Source: Chitinophaga pendula (GTDB lineage: Bacteria > Bacteroidota > Bacteroidia > Chitinophagales > Chitinophagaceae). Taken from it: DNA of 64,000 bases. The translations under genes and the position numbers were made by a program. Under the pieces are notes generated by a model that had not been told where the DNA came from, searched no databases, and saw only the letters and a program-made list of their open reading frames with translations. The stretch is taken from NCBI RefSeq assembly GCF_020386615.1, contig NZ_CP077769.1:3844001-3908000 (forward strand), read 5' to 3'. This document shows, in pieces, positions 9,301 to 19,400 of this stretch; positions within the stretch are counted from its first letter, which is position 1, and each line of letters begins with the position of its first letter.

Positions 9301-10541
9301 ATGAGGTGTTGGGAGGCCGGGTTGACATGGATGTATCTGAAGGTCTGGTTGGACCTGTTGTAATAGTTGACGCCCCCCCCTTCTGTGGCGATCCAGAGGT
9401 TACGTTGTTCGTCTTCGAGTATGCGGCTGATGACTTTGAAGTTGAGGCCAGGTTGGTTGCCGATACGTTCTCCGATGTAGCTGAAGTTGTTATTTCCCGG
9501 ATGTTCGATACTGATGCCACCTGCGAAAGTGCCTATCCAGGTGCTGCCGGCATTGTCTTGCAGGAAGCACAGTACGGAGTTGCCGGAGAGGGATGCCGGG
9601 TCATGTTTGTCGACGCCGTAGTAGCGGGTGATCCTATGATCTTTGTTAATGACATAGAGGCCGTTGCGGGTACCGATCCAGGCATCGTTGTTATGGAAGT
9701 GGATGGCGCGTACCATGTCGCTGCTCATGGGATTGGGTTGGCTGTTGGCATCGAAGTTCAAGCATTGTTGTGTTAGTCGGTTCCAGAGGAAGAGGCCATT
9801 TCTTTCGGTGCCTACCCAGACATGTCCGCTGCTGTCGTGTTTGATGACATGAACGGCGCTTTTGCCGAATGTGGGTTGTTGGGTAAATGCTTCGGGGGCG
9901 GGCTGTACGCGGCGTGTAGCGGGATTATATCGAACGATACGGGAGCCGGCTCCGATCCAGAGGATATGTTCTTTATCTTCTGCGATGGCATAGACGCTGC
10001 GGCGGTTGGCTTCGGGGCCCAGGTCGACAGGATGCAGGGTATGTGTGACGGGATCGTATTTCATCAGCCCTTTGAAGGTACCTACCCAGTAGTTACCGCG
10101 GCTGTCTTTGCGGATGGTCTTGGCGTAACCGAAGTCGTTAGCGCCGCCATTGCGGAGGCGGACGCGGTAGCATTTTTCTGTTTTGCAATCATACCAATCC
10201 ATGCCGACGGAGGTACCGATGAGCAGGTTGCCATTATCATCTTCGTTGATAGACAGTAGCTCGTTGCTGCCGATGCTGCAGGAATCCTGCTGGTCATATT
10301 TAAAATGGCGGAATGAGTAGCCATCGTAGCGACTGAGGCCATCGGTGGTACCTATCCAGATGAAGCCTTTGGTATCCTGGTAGAGGCAGTACACGGAGCT
10401 TTGCGAGAGGCCATCTGCGATACCCAGGTGTTTGAAATGCAGGTTATTGACCTGTGCCCGGGAGGCGATGTGGCAGCAAAGCAGTAATAAAATAACTAGG
10501 AATCCGCCCGGCATACGGCGGCTTATCCCTTGTTCACTCAT
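6369..10541 (-). CDS. Hybrid two-component sensor/regulator (periplasmic propeller, kinase, receiver, AraC DNA-binding)
   Basis: A 1390-residue one-protein signalling system of the HTCS type that controls polysaccharide-use loci in Bacteroidota. Order: signal peptide (to about 30); two seven-bladed propellers made of many Reg_prop repeats (WIGT.DGLSRYDG type) to about 730; Y_Y_Y domain (about 735-795); one membrane helix near 804-829; histidine kinase with the phosphorylated His at 866 (NISHEIKTPLT), N box NLLSNALKFTH near 980 and GTGIGLAFTKG; receiver with Asp1189 (IISDIMMPEMNG) and the Lys in YITKPFS; and a C-terminal AraC double helix-turn-helix (about 1285-1390). All catalytic residues are intact. 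It is transcribed toward DUF1080 and the SusC/SusD genes, its likely targets. The signal is probably a breakdown product imported by them. Confidence 0.96.
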   Translation of the reverse strand: MSEQGISRRMPGGFLVILLLLCCHIASRAQVNNLHFKHLGIADGLSQSSVYCLYQDTKGFIWIGTTDGLSRYDGYSFRHFKYDQQDSCSIGSNELLSINEDDNGNLLIGTSVGMDWYDCKTEKCYRVRLRNGGANDFGYAKTIRKDSRGNYWVGTFKGLMKYDPVTHTLHPVDLGPEANRRSVYAIAEDKEHILWIGAGSRIVRYNPATRRVQPAPEAFTQQPTFGKSAVHVIKHDSSGHVWVGTERNGLFLWNRLTQQCLNFDANSQPNPMSSDMVRAIHFHNNDAWIGTRNGLYVINKDHRITRYYGVDKHDPASLSGNSVLCFLQDNAGSTWIGTFAGGISIEHPGNNNFSYIGERIGNQPGLNFKVISRILEDEQRNLWIATEGGGVNYYNRSNQTFRYIHVNPASQHLINQETIKAIQLDTQQNLWIGTLEGLFRYNRTNNTITPVPLKEKPNNMSDELVYGLIQDTSGLWIGTKGGLFHRNLQGRITRYRHNNNDSSSIISNDINALYQDHRGGIWIGTELGLSYLPKGQQRFVNYLNEYARVFNKNAILCIFEDNNYNIWIGTRGGGLKLFDPQRKNSYTLDTRMGLSGNIIHGIVQDQQGNLWISFNQSIGRISLRRPHPPFKPEDVTVTNYSVNNGLGSNEFLAAACRTRDGEIMFGGVNGIVAFHPDRLVNNTVRPPVALTGLLIKNNPVDIGAPGSPLKQSISYVDEITLSHDQAFFTLQFAALNYINSRTNQYAYRLEGLKGDTQWHYVGNQQSATYTNLDAGEYIFKVKAANNDGYWNETYTSLRVKVLPPFWKTWYAYLCYATIIIGLLYLFYSYSMKTSRLRHELQLQQLSQEKDRELTQRKLSFFTNISHEIKTPLTLILAPIEKLISLQQEQGNNKALNQLMLMQRNGERLLRLTDQLLDFRKFEAGNMNLRVSEGDLIHFLKEILLSFDAFVRHRNIRLSLDTSHNSLTAWFDQDKFEKILYNLLSNALKFTHPGGKVIVSVTEQQTATNRSILLSVTDNGVGIAPQNLEKIFFPFHHYNDTGLPIAGTGIGLAFTKGLVTLHRGNITVESTLATSNRPGHTCFTITFPADKEHYTPEERLPYHQPERINDRPLHDTPLSTTADRKGLDTAGEEQEMDEQRPVMLIVEDNPEMRTFISNHFEDQYAVHTATDGKQGWNIATALLPDIIISDIMMPEMNGTELCRLLKKDTRTSHIPVILLTARTPLIFRMEGFETGADDYITKPFSLALLQVRVQNLLNSRNILRERYSKDITLQPRNIAITGADEIFLEQVMQFIENNILEPSLNVEQMAREVNMSRITLYRKIKALTNQSTIEFIRSVRLKRAAQLLQRNEFTVNEVAYMVGFSDVDYFRKWFKKEFSSTPKEYAATHKQ

Positions 10542-10678
10542 GCCCGACTTTCTATTTGGTTGATAATACTATCGTTGGTATGCTAAATATACAGTTCTTT
10601 TTGGCAATTCCAGTGCCTGTCGGTTTTGTTCTATTTTTCCGGCGGGGGTGTTTCTAATTTGCCTGTAAAATTACGGGT

Positions 10679-11050
10679 ATGTATAAATGGTTTTCTTTTT
10701 CCCGGGCGATATGTGTTATTCCATTGTTGTTGCTGGTGTTGCTGCTGCGGCCGGCTTTCTGTATACCGAAAAAGGGTATATATGGGCGGGGCGCGTCTAC
10801 GACATCTGTTGCGGAGCCGGAAGGCGGTGCGGCTTTGTATCGTAGGTACTGTACGCGTTGTCATGGGGAGGACGGGACGAAAGGAATGTGGGGGGCGCGG
10901 AATTTACAGCGGAGCCAGTTGGGTGATGCTGCTATCTTGGAGCAGATCATGCGGGGCGGAGGTCCGATGCCAGCATTCCGGAAGCGGATGAGCATGGAGG
11001 AGATACAGTCTATTGCCGATTATATCAAGCGTTTACGGAAACCGATGTGA
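10679..11050 (+). CDS. Small exported c-type cytochrome
   Basis: A 123-residue protein with an N-terminal signal/anchor helix (VIPLLLLVLLLRPAF) and one class I cytochrome c domain. The heme motif is CTRCH (Cys58, Cys61, His62), preceded by GGAALYRRYC. A GGGPMPAF segment supplies the likely axial Met, and the C-terminal helix IQSIADYIKRLRK is typical. It would carry electrons in the periplasm. It is divergent from the hybrid regulator (137-base gap) and convergent with the amidase, so it looks like a single-gene unit ended by the hairpin at 11183-11226. No oxidase or dehydrogenase partner lies nearby. Confidence 0.9.
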   Translation: MYKWFSFSRAICVIPLLLLVLLLRPAFCIPKKGIYGRGASTTSVAEPEGGAALYRRYCTRCHGEDGTKGMWGARNLQRSQLGDAAILEQIMRGGGPMPAFRKRMSMEEIQSIADYIKRLRKPM

Positions 11051-11182
11051 GCATACACGGTGAGGGGGCGGGCCATCAGGGCGCTGCTCCCTTTTTTTCC
11101 GGCTGGTGGTGTTATAAATTGTCCTGTCTTGTATTGCCTGGAGGATGAGCCACTGCATGCTGATCCTCTTTTACGATAAAAG

Positions 11183-11226
11183 AATAAAAGAGGCTGTCCC
11201 ATCTGTATGAGGCAGCCTCTTTTATT
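11183..11226. terminator. Bidirectional hairpin terminator between cytochrome c and amidase genes
   Basis: The 14-base arms AATAAAAGAGGCTG and CAGCCTCTTTTATT are perfectly complementary around a 16-base loop. A/T-rich flanks provide a U-run in both directions, fitting the two convergent genes on either side. Confidence 0.85.
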
Positions 11227-11263
11227 TATGAAGCGGGCCAGGGAGACGCCCTTATGTTTGGGA

Positions 11264-13702
11264 TCATGGTACGACTGCCAGTCTTGCCTGTACCGTTTTG
11301 CCGGAATGGTGGTTGCGGATATTGACATAGTAGATACCCGGGGGTATGCCGGTAGTAGGTATGGAGATGCGGTTGGTACCCGGTACGAGGGAGAGGGTTT
11401 GGCGTTGCAGGATGCGTCCTTGCTGGTCGGCTACCAGCAAGGTACCGGCGGCGCCTGTTTCAGTATTATCCAACAGATAGGACAGCTGTGCGGGAGTACC
11501 TGCTGGTACGGGGTTGGGGGCGAGGCGGAGTATTTGATGTTGTGTCAACGCCTGTTTGACAGTCGCTATCCTTGCGGCAGGAGCATTGAGCACCCATTGC
11601 TGGTTGGCGCCACCCCACCATTCCCATTGGTAGACTTTAGCGCCATTGCTGGTGTCGCTGGCGTCGAGTACTTTACCACTGGTGTAGGCGATGATCTTAT
11701 AGCGATTGTTGCCTAGGTGTTCGAAGTTCCAACGCTGGCAGTCGTTGTCCAGCCATTCCCACTGGATGAGGCTTCCGCCCTGTTGCTGGTTGCAGCTGGC
11801 CACGTCGAGTACCAGGCCTGTTTTGGCGGATACCAGGCGGTAGAAGCCATCGGCGGTGGCCTCTATTTTCCATTGCTGGCAGTCGGAGCCATTGTTGTCC
11901 CACTGGCTGATGCCGGCGCCCCAGGCGGTGCTGCAATCCTGGGCTTGCAGGGCTTTACCATTGCTGGCGGTGGTGAGGGTATAGGAGCCGGGGGCGATGT
12001 AGTTGGTACTTACCAGGTTGAGGCGCCATTTCTGCCAGTTGCCACCGTTCCAGCTATATTGCATGACGGCGCCACCATTGGCGGTGGAGGCCCCTCCTAC
12101 TTCCAGTACTTTGCCACTCGCTTTGTTGACGATGCGCAGCAGGCCATCGCCGGCATCTTCCAGGCGCCAGCGCTGGCAGTCGTTGTCCAGCCAATCCCAG
12201 TATTGGATGACGGTGCCATCGGCGCCGCTGCAGGAAGGTACGTCCAGTACTTTGCCCCCCATGATACCTGTGATGCGGTACCAGCCATCGCCGACATGGT
12301 CGAAGCGCCAGCGTTGGCAGTCGCCGCCCCACCAGTCCCACTGGTTCATCTGCACGCTGTTGCCACCGACGCAGCCGCGGGCATCTAATGATTTGCCGCT
12401 GTTGTGGTTGAGTACGCGGTAGACGCCATTGGCGATAATGATAGCGGTAGGTTTGATAAGGTCTGCGTATTTGTTCCAGTTCCAGTGGACGCCCGGGTCG
12501 GTGTGGGTGTTGCCGGTGTAATGCTGGTGTCCTTTGATACGTACGGTGATGGGGAGGAAGTTAACTCCCGTTGTGGCCGGACCGCGGAAGCAGGCGCTTT
12601 TATCTATGCCCCAGCTATCGCAGATATCTTTTACGAGGGCTGCGGACGAGCGGTACATGGCATCTGTGTACCAGCGAGGGCCATCGTCGACGAAGCCTTC
12701 GTGTTCGATGCCGATGGTATAGCTGTTATTACTTCTTACGTGCCAGGCGGTATTGTTTTCGCTGACCATTTGCGTGACCTGACCATCGGAGGAGCGGATG
12801 ACGTAGTGGGCGGATACGGAGGAGCTGGGATTTTTGAACCAGGAGATGGTGCCGGCGTAGCTACCCTGGGTGGTGTGCACGGTAACGTTGGTGGGCCGGC
12901 TGCCCCCTCTACCTACCTGATAGTTGGCAGTGTTAGCTGGGTCGAAGATAGCAGGCGGATATTCTGCGCTTCTGGCAGCCGGTGCGCCACTTACGCCATT
13001 GTTCACTGTTGGCGTAGCGGGTACGCCCGGGGCGGCGACACGATCATTGTCGTAATCTACTTTTATGCCCGGTGATTGTAACAGTTGTAAGGTTTCCTGC
13101 GGGTAGATGCGTTGCCATTGTATGTTGGCCGGCGCTCTTTTGAGGGCAGGCGTTTCGAAGCCTGTCTGCAGGAAGTAATAGATATCGTAGGAGTACAGCG
13201 ACCGGGTGTAGCGGGCGACTTTGGAAGGGTCTGCTGGCAGTTCTGATAGTTGTTCGAGGACGGCGGCATACTGTTCTGCGGAGGCGGATGATGCGAGGCG
13301 GGCGTTGCCGGCCTGTTGTTGGAGATAGCGGGCGACGGCTAATACCTGGAGGGCAGGGTCTTGTTTGAACTGTGCTGCGGTGATGTTGCTGAGGCGGCAT
13401 ACTTCGAGGAGGTTGTTCCTGAAGTAGCCTTTTCCATCTTCTACGAGGGCGAAGAGGCCATATTTTTCGGGCATGCCGGTGCAATTGTGATGGTCGTCTC
13501 CGTTGTGTGGGGAGAGATTGATCATACGGGAGGCTGCGTAGGCGGTGGCTTCGAGCAGGCCTTTGGGGATACCGGGATATTGGCGGTAGGCATCTGCGAA
13601 CCATTTATCGGCTGCGCCGATGTTGCGTTGGTCGTTTTGAGCAAGGGCAGGGGTAAAACAACACGAGAGACAGGTGATGATGATGAGTAGAGGTTTCCTC
13701 AT
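11264..13702 (-). CDS. Secreted N-acetylmuramoyl-L-alanine amidase with two ricin-type trefoils and a type IX secretion tail
   Basis: The frame is open to 13849, but the ATG at 13702 starts a good signal peptide (MRKPLLIIITCLSCCF, cut after ALAQ); this gives 812 residues. Residues about 25-180 look like a degenerate lysozyme/transglycosylase helix bundle (GIPKGLLEATAYAASR, LFALVEDGKGYF, VLAVARYLQQQ). Then comes an Amidase_2 domain with zinc-ligand regions VHTTQGS and GHQHYTGNTHTDPG and the GIEHEG motif; it cleaves the MurNAc-L-Ala bond of peptidoglycan. Next are six QxW repeats (QRW, QRW, QKW, QQW, QRW, QQW), i.e. two carbohydrate-binding beta-trefoils. The C-terminal 80 residues (LAPNPVPAG through GIYYVNI) are a type IX sorting domain, so the enzyme should be released or surface-attached. 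Probable use: attack on cell walls of other bacteria or wall scavenging (inference). Confidence 0.93.
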   Translation of the reverse strand: MRKPLLIIITCLSCCFTPALAQNDQRNIGAADKWFADAYRQYPGIPKGLLEATAYAASRMINLSPHNGDDHHNCTGMPEKYGLFALVEDGKGYFRNNLLEVCRLSNITAAQFKQDPALQVLAVARYLQQQAGNARLASSASAEQYAAVLEQLSELPADPSKVARYTRSLYSYDIYYFLQTGFETPALKRAPANIQWQRIYPQETLQLLQSPGIKVDYDNDRVAAPGVPATPTVNNGVSGAPAARSAEYPPAIFDPANTANYQVGRGGSRPTNVTVHTTQGSYAGTISWFKNPSSSVSAHYVIRSSDGQVTQMVSENNTAWHVRSNNSYTIGIEHEGFVDDGPRWYTDAMYRSSAALVKDICDSWGIDKSACFRGPATTGVNFLPITVRIKGHQHYTGNTHTDPGVHWNWNKYADLIKPTAIIIANGVYRVLNHNSGKSLDARGCVGGNSVQMNQWDWWGGDCQRWRFDHVGDGWYRITGIMGGKVLDVPSCSGADGTVIQYWDWLDNDCQRWRLEDAGDGLLRIVNKASGKVLEVGGASTANGGAVMQYSWNGGNWQKWRLNLVSTNYIAPGSYTLTTASNGKALQAQDCSTAWGAGISQWDNNGSDCQQWKIEATADGFYRLVSAKTGLVLDVASCNQQQGGSLIQWEWLDNDCQRWNFEHLGNNRYKIIAYTSGKVLDASDTSNGAKVYQWEWWGGANQQWVLNAPAARIATVKQALTQHQILRLAPNPVPAGTPAQLSYLLDNTETGAAGTLLVADQQGRILQRQTLSLVPGTNRISIPTTGIPPGIYYVNIRNHHSGKTVQARLAVVP

Positions 13703-13936
13703 ACAAATTGATTTTGTGGTGATAAAACGGGTATAACAAAGCGCATATGTGGTCAATAAAGGGCTATATGGTTTATACTGGTACTGGCTGATAAGGGTTT
13801 TTGTATTGGATCTGATCGTAGGGTGAATTATGGTAACAGTCAACAACACGAATAAAAGACGAAGCGGCGCTATAATGATTCACCACTAAAGTATTCAGAG
13901 AAGGTAATAGGTACGTGTGCCGTTTTTATTATTTTT

Positions 13937-14854
13937 TTACCGGTAGCGGAAGCCTTCGGGAGTTTGCTGGTATTTGCGTTTGAAGCTGCGTATAAAAGCG
14001 CTGCAGTCTTCGTAGCCGACGGACCAGGCGACTTCCTGTACGGAGAGGCCGGTGCGTTTGAGCAGTTCGCAGGCTTTTTCGAGGCGCATATTTTTGAGGT
14101 ACTGGTAGGGGCTCACGTTGAACATTTCTTTGAACAATTTGCTGAAGTGGGGTGGCGACAGCAAGGCTATTCCCGACAGGGTATCGAGATCGATATCGGT
14201 GCGTTTATAGTTGGCGTAGAGGTAGTCTACGGCGGTGGAGATGCGGCGGTGGCATTCTTCCCGGGTGGATGTTTTTTTTACATTGATCCGGTTGAGTAAA
14301 GCGCGGTCGCGTTCTGCCTGTTGATACAGTTCGGTGAGGAGTGACATGCACAGGTCTTCCAGCAGGAGTTGATTATGTTGCTGAAGGGCGAGTTGTGTCA
14401 ATATGCCGGATTGTATTTGTTGTGCCTGAGGTGTGTAGTGATATAATTTCTCGAAGAACTGCGGTGGTGACAGGAACTGGTGGCCGGTGTTATCGAGTAG
14501 TATTTCTTCTTTAACGTAGAGGGTGTTGTATACTTCCTGCATGACCTTGGTACCGAAGAAGACGGCGAGTGAAACTACTTCATCTGGATTCTGCACGGCG
14601 CAGCTGTATTCGCGGGAGGCGTTGAGCAGCAGGTATTGGCCTGGCAGTACGGCGGTTTTCTGCTGTTGGTAGTGGTAGGTTTCGGTACCGCTTATGGTAG
14701 TTTTGAATGTAAAGGGAGCATCTGTATGTTTATCGTAAAGCGGCTTTACGGCTTTGCCATAAAATACCGAGTATCCGTTGTAGAAACACCGATGTAGGTT
14801 GGGATATTTAACTGGTTCATCGTGACGGGCCCAATTATCTTGAATGCTGATCAT
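13937..14854 (-). CDS. AraC-family transcriptional regulator
   Basis: A 305-residue cytosolic regulator. The N-terminal half is a cupin-like sensor region (KTAVLPGQYLLLNASREYSC), with no clear ligand. The C-terminal 100 residues hold two helix-turn-helix units: DTLSGIALLSPPHFSKLFKEMFNVSP in broken form, and LSVQEVAWSVGYEDCSAFIRSFKR, followed by TPEGFR. It lies alone between the amidase and the SusD-like gene, on the same strand, 73 bases from the SusD stop. Control of the amidase next door is possible but unproven. The 234 bases on its 3' side, before the amidase start, show no gene. Confidence 0.9.
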   Translation of the reverse strand: MISIQDNWARHDEPVKYPNLHRCFYNGYSVFYGKAVKPLYDKHTDAPFTFKTTISGTETYHYQQQKTAVLPGQYLLLNASREYSCAVQNPDEVVSLAVFFGTKVMQEVYNTLYVKEEILLDNTGHQFLSPPQFFEKLYHYTPQAQQIQSGILTQLALQQHNQLLLEDLCMSLLTELYQQAERDRALLNRINVKKTSTREECHRRISTAVDYLYANYKRTDIDLDTLSGIALLSPPHFSKLFKEMFNVSPYQYLKNMRLEKACELLKRTGLSVQEVAWSVGYEDCSAFIRSFKRKYQQTPEGFRYR

Positions 14855-14927
14855 GGGATTGTTATATGACTAACATTTAACTGGTTGCTAATCGGGTTCA
14901 AAATAAGATTTAATTCTCATTTTCTAT

Positions 14928-16469
14928 TTATTTATCCCACCATACGGGTTGCAGCCAATCGTTCTTTCCACCGATGCGATCGAGGGCATCCTGGTAGTGG
15001 CGGTTGTTGCTGAAAGCTTCTGTGCGCGGGTAGAACAGGCGGCGTGGTGGGATGCCGGCGGTGGCGGATTCGCTTTTTTCGTCGGTGATCTTTTCCAGAA
15101 CGGGGAAGCCAGTTCTACGTTGTAACGCATATGCTTCATATCCATTTGGGAAGAGGGCGACCCATTGTTGCATGAGGATTTGGCGGAGTGTGTTGCCAGG
15201 TGTGAGGTGATGTGTATGGAGGAAGGCGTTGACTTGTTGTTGAGGGATGGGCGGCATACCCGGGTACATTTCCAACTGTTCCATAGCGGTTCGGATGCCC
15301 TGTTGGTACCAGCTGTCGGCATTGCCGGTGATCCAGCCACGGGAGATTGCTTCGGCGAGGAGCAGGCATATTTCTGCGTATCCCATGTGGAGGAAAGGGG
15401 CTGCCAGTTCGCAGAAAGGTTTATTGATAAAACAATACTTGCTGGCTTGGGGGATGACGGTGCCATCGGCGGCGGTGAAGTCTTGCCATTCGTCCCACCA
15501 GTAGAGGCCTGGTTTGATGGAGATATAGTTGGTAAGGTGTGTGATGTCTCTGCCCTGTTCGTCCTGGCTGATGAAGAAGGCGGGGAGTCGGGGGTCTTGT
15601 TCCTGTTTGAGGAAGTTGACGAAGGTATTGCAACCGACGGTGCGGCGGAAGGACTGTGCTTCTTGCAGGGCTTGTGAGAGGCCATTTCCCCGGAGATCGG
15701 GGAATGCGAATGCTTCATGTATCATGCGGAAGTTATCTGCGCGGGATTGCATGACACCCATTTGGACGGCGGCTTGTACTTCGGTACGTGCTTTTTGTTC
15801 GTCGACGGCGGATAGGCGCATACCCAGTCTTAGTCGCAGGGAGGCTGCGAGGCATTTCCATTTCTGGAGGTCGCCATTGTATACGATATCATTGGTGAGG
15901 GGTGTTTTGGCAGGATCGAGTAGTGCGGCGGCGGCATTGAGTTCTTCAAAGAAATGGTGGTAGATATCTTGCTGGCGGTCGTACTGCGGCGTGTATAGTT
16001 GCTGATAGTATCCCAGGCCTGCTTCTGAGTAGGGAATATCGCCGTAGGCATCTGTCAATATGGAGAAGATGTATACTTTGAGGATGCGTGCGGCGGCGAT
16101 ATAATTTGTTTTGGAGGAATCTGTTTTATGTCGTTCGATGAGGTCGACCAGTTGTTTCAGGCTTTTGCTGTATGTTATTTCCCAGAGGCGGTCGAGGTAG
16201 AAGTCGTCATCTACGACGTATTTGGTGCCGATGCGCATTCCCCAGGCGCCATTGATGTATTGTACGACGGGCAGCAGCATGTAGAGATTGGCATATGCCA
16301 TATCGCGGCCGCCTGTGATATAGTAAGCAGCGGCGGACAGTTGTGCTCCCGGGGTGATGTCTTTACTTCTGAGCGGATCGGTGTTGATGCGATCGAAGTT
16401 TTTGGTGCAGCTGGCATTATACAGGCAGCATAGGAGCAGGAGGTGACGATATCGGTGCATGGGCAGCAA
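14928..16469 (-). CDS. SusD-like outer membrane lipoprotein (SusD-like_2 type)
   Basis: A 513-residue lipoprotein: N-terminal YRHLLLLCCLYNASC provides the lipobox (NASC). The following NTDPLRSKDITPGAQLSAA block, ARILKVYIFSILTDAYGDIPYSEA and MGYAEICLLLAEA are typical of the SusD-like subfamily that pairs with STN-containing SusC proteins. The C-terminus (RLFYPRTEAFSNNRHYQDAL, then GGKNDWLQPVWW) also fits. Its start follows the SusC stop by only three bases, so the two are translationally coupled. It would sit on the outer surface and hand substrate to that transporter. Confidence 0.93.
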   Translation of the reverse strand: MLPMHRYRHLLLLCCLYNASCTKNFDRINTDPLRSKDITPGAQLSAAAYYITGGRDMAYANLYMLLPVVQYINGAWGMRIGTKYVVDDDFYLDRLWEITYSKSLKQLVDLIERHKTDSSKTNYIAAARILKVYIFSILTDAYGDIPYSEAGLGYYQQLYTPQYDRQQDIYHHFFEELNAAAALLDPAKTPLTNDIVYNGDLQKWKCLAASLRLRLGMRLSAVDEQKARTEVQAAVQMGVMQSRADNFRMIHEAFAFPDLRGNGLSQALQEAQSFRRTVGCNTFVNFLKQEQDPRLPAFFISQDEQGRDITHLTNYISIKPGLYWWDEWQDFTAADGTVIPQASKYCFINKPFCELAAPFLHMGYAEICLLLAEAISRGWITGNADSWYQQGIRTAMEQLEMYPGMPPIPQQQVNAFLHTHHLTPGNTLRQILMQQWVALFPNGYEAYALQRRTGFPVLEKITDEKSESATAGIPPRRLFYPRTEAFSNNRHYQDALDRIGGKNDWLQPVWWDK

Positions 16470-16472
16470 TTT

Positions 16473-19400
16473 TTAGAATTTCACACAGAGGTTAATACCA
16501 TAAGACCGGCGGGTGGGCAGCGAGCCATATTCCAGGCCCTGGCCGTCGCCATTATTATAACTGGATTCCGGATCTATATTGGGAACGGCTTTGTATAAGG
16601 TGAACGGGTTGCGCGCTATGAGTGAGACGGTCAATTCTTTGAGCGCCAGTTGGCGGCAGATGGCAGGCGGGCAGTGGTAGTCGAGTGTGAGCTGGCGTAT
16701 CTTCACGAAGGAGGCATCGTATACAAACGGTTCGGGGATATTGTCGGTGATGCGCTGCCAGTAGGTTTGCGGATTGACGAAGGTGCTGAAGGAGTTGTAT
16801 ACGGGTTTACCATTTGCGTCTACGCCTGTCTGCCGGACGCCCTTTACCTGTAGTCCACCTGTGGGTATCCATTCAGCCGGGGACTTGCCTGCTGCGATGC
16901 GTTCTTTTTCTGAATTAGCCCAGCCATCACGACCTGGTACGGTGCCTTTAGCGCGGCCACGTGCATGGGCGATGAAGTTAGTCATGGAGTAGATATTGCC
17001 TCCCTGTTTGATATCCAGCAATATGCTCAGGGAGAGGTTTTTGTAGGTCAGCTGGTTGGTGATGCCTGCGGTCCAGTTGTAATATCCATTACCCAGCGGT
17101 GTATCGGCATTTTCGAAGCCCGGTAGTCCGGCGGCATCTAGAATGAGGCGGCCCTGTGGATCGCGGAGTAGTTTGCGGCCCATGATCATGCCATATGCGG
17201 CACCTTCTTTTGCTACGATGGAAGCGTTGCCCCAGCGAGCGCCGGAGAGCATATGATAACCGGACAATAACGAGTTGAGTGCATTCACTCTATTACGATT
17301 CTGCGCTGCATTCAGGCGGAGTTCCCATTTAAAATTTGGTGTAGCCACTGGTTTCAGCGAGAGGTATGCTTCTACTCCCCTATTCTCTACTTTTCCGGCG
17401 TTGATGACGGCGGTGGTATAACCACTTGCCGGGGATACGACCACATTCAATACCTGGTCGATGGTATTGGTATGATAGTAACTGAGGTCGAGGCTGATAC
17501 GATCTTTCCAAAAATTGAGCTGTAGTCCTGCTTCTATGGACCTGCTGGTGCCTGGACGAAGGTCAGTGGCCGGTATTTTATCGACGGCGACCCCACCAAT
17601 GATAAAACCACCGACGCCCGGGAGTTCGGGGTCGTTGCCATAGGAGAGGGTGAGTTGGTAAGGGTCTATGGCATCGGTGCCTGTTTGTGCGAGGGAGCAT
17701 CTCCATTTGCCGAAAGACAATACGTTGCTGGCGGGGAGCAGGTCGGAGAATACGAAGCTGACGGAGGCGGAGGGGTAAAAATAGCCCCGGTGTCCTTTTG
17801 TCAAGGAGGAGGACCAATCTTTGCGGCCGGTGATATCCAGGAAAAGCCAGTTCTGATAGGAGATATTGAAGGCGGCGTAGGCGGAGTTGATACGTTTTCT
17901 GGACAGCAGTTCCTGGCTGAGTACTGTTTTGAAGTTGTACAGGCTTTTGATGCCACGGATGTTGATGTCGCGGCCGGTGGTGTTGAGGACATTTTCGATG
18001 TAGTCCATGCGGTTGAGGCCAGCGTTGGCTGTTAGTTGCCAATGTCCGATCTGTTTTCCATAGTGCAGGAGGAGTTCGTTATTTATTTCCCGCAGGCGGC
18101 GATTCTTTAAGGTGAGCATGCCGGAGGGGTTGAATGGAGTGGAGTATTCCATGAATTCGCGGAAGTGGAATTGTGTGTAGTCTATGCCGATCCTTCCCTG
18201 CAGGTAGAGGTCGGGCGTCCATTGGTGTTTGAGCAGTACAAATCCAGTGATGCGATCTTGTTTGCTATCGTTGGGTTGTTCGTTGATGGCCCAGTATGGA
18301 TTGACCTGGTAGACGTTGTCGTTCCAGTTGATATAGTTGCCGGTGACGGGATCTTTGTAGGATTTAAGCCAGTCGAGGTCGATGTTGGGGGCGACGGTGC
18401 TGAGTACATAGCCGATGTTGTTAGAGTAATCGGAGAGTGCGGGGCGGTTGACGACCTGTTCGTTGGCGTAGCCCATGCGTATGTCTGCGAGCCAGTGTTT
18501 ATTGGGTTGGGCGGTAGTCCGGACGGATATGTTGTGTCTTTGCTGGTTGCTACGTGGGATGATGTCTTTGTTGTTGATATGGGTGTATGTCAGTCTTGTT
18601 TGCAGATGTTGGTTGCCAGCAGCGGCGGTGACGGCGTTAGTGGTGGTGAGTCCCTGGCGGAAGAAGTGGCGGGAGGTCTTTTGTGCTTTGCGGTAGGGTA
18701 CTTTGCGGCCATTCCAGAGCCATACGAGACTGTCGGGATGGAGTCGAGGGCCCCAGCTGGTCTGGGAGGCATCCCGTGCGATGGCTACATCACGGGGGAG
18801 TATACCATCGCGGCCGCTACCATATTCTTCCTGGAAGTCATCGTTGTTATTAAGCTGTTCAACGACGGTATTGGCGGAGAGTGTAACCTGGAGGCCCTGG
18901 CTGCTTCCTTTTTTGGTGGTGATCAGTATGACGCCGTTGCTGGCGCGGCTGCCGTAGAGAGCGGCGGCGGCACCTCCTTTTAATACGGAGATGGTGGCTA
19001 TTTCATCGGGGTTGATGGCGGCGCTGCCATCGCCGAGGTCGTAGCCACCGAATTTGGCAGCTTGTCCTGGTGATGAATTATCGATGGGTACTCCATCTAT
19101 GACGAACAGTGGTTGATTATTCCCCCCGATTATTTTGGGGCCTCTCAGTGTCACTTTGGTGGCGCCTCCGACGCCGCTGTTCACCCTGTATATATCCAGT
19201 CCAGCTACCTGGGCGGAGAGGTTGTTGAGGGGGTTGACCTCCCGGGCGGTGGTGATATCGCGGCCATCGATATCTGCCAGTGCGTACCCCAGTGAGCGTT
19301 GTGATCTGTTGAGGCCCAGGGCGGTGACTACGACGGTGTTCATAGGTTGTACGCCAGGTGACATTTCGAACAACAAAGGTTCCTGGGTGGCATTACGGGT

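Noticed and set aside
8799..9776. Open frame opposite the hybrid regulator propeller
   Set aside because: A repetitive DP.V.V-type translation caused by the propeller repeats on the other strand.
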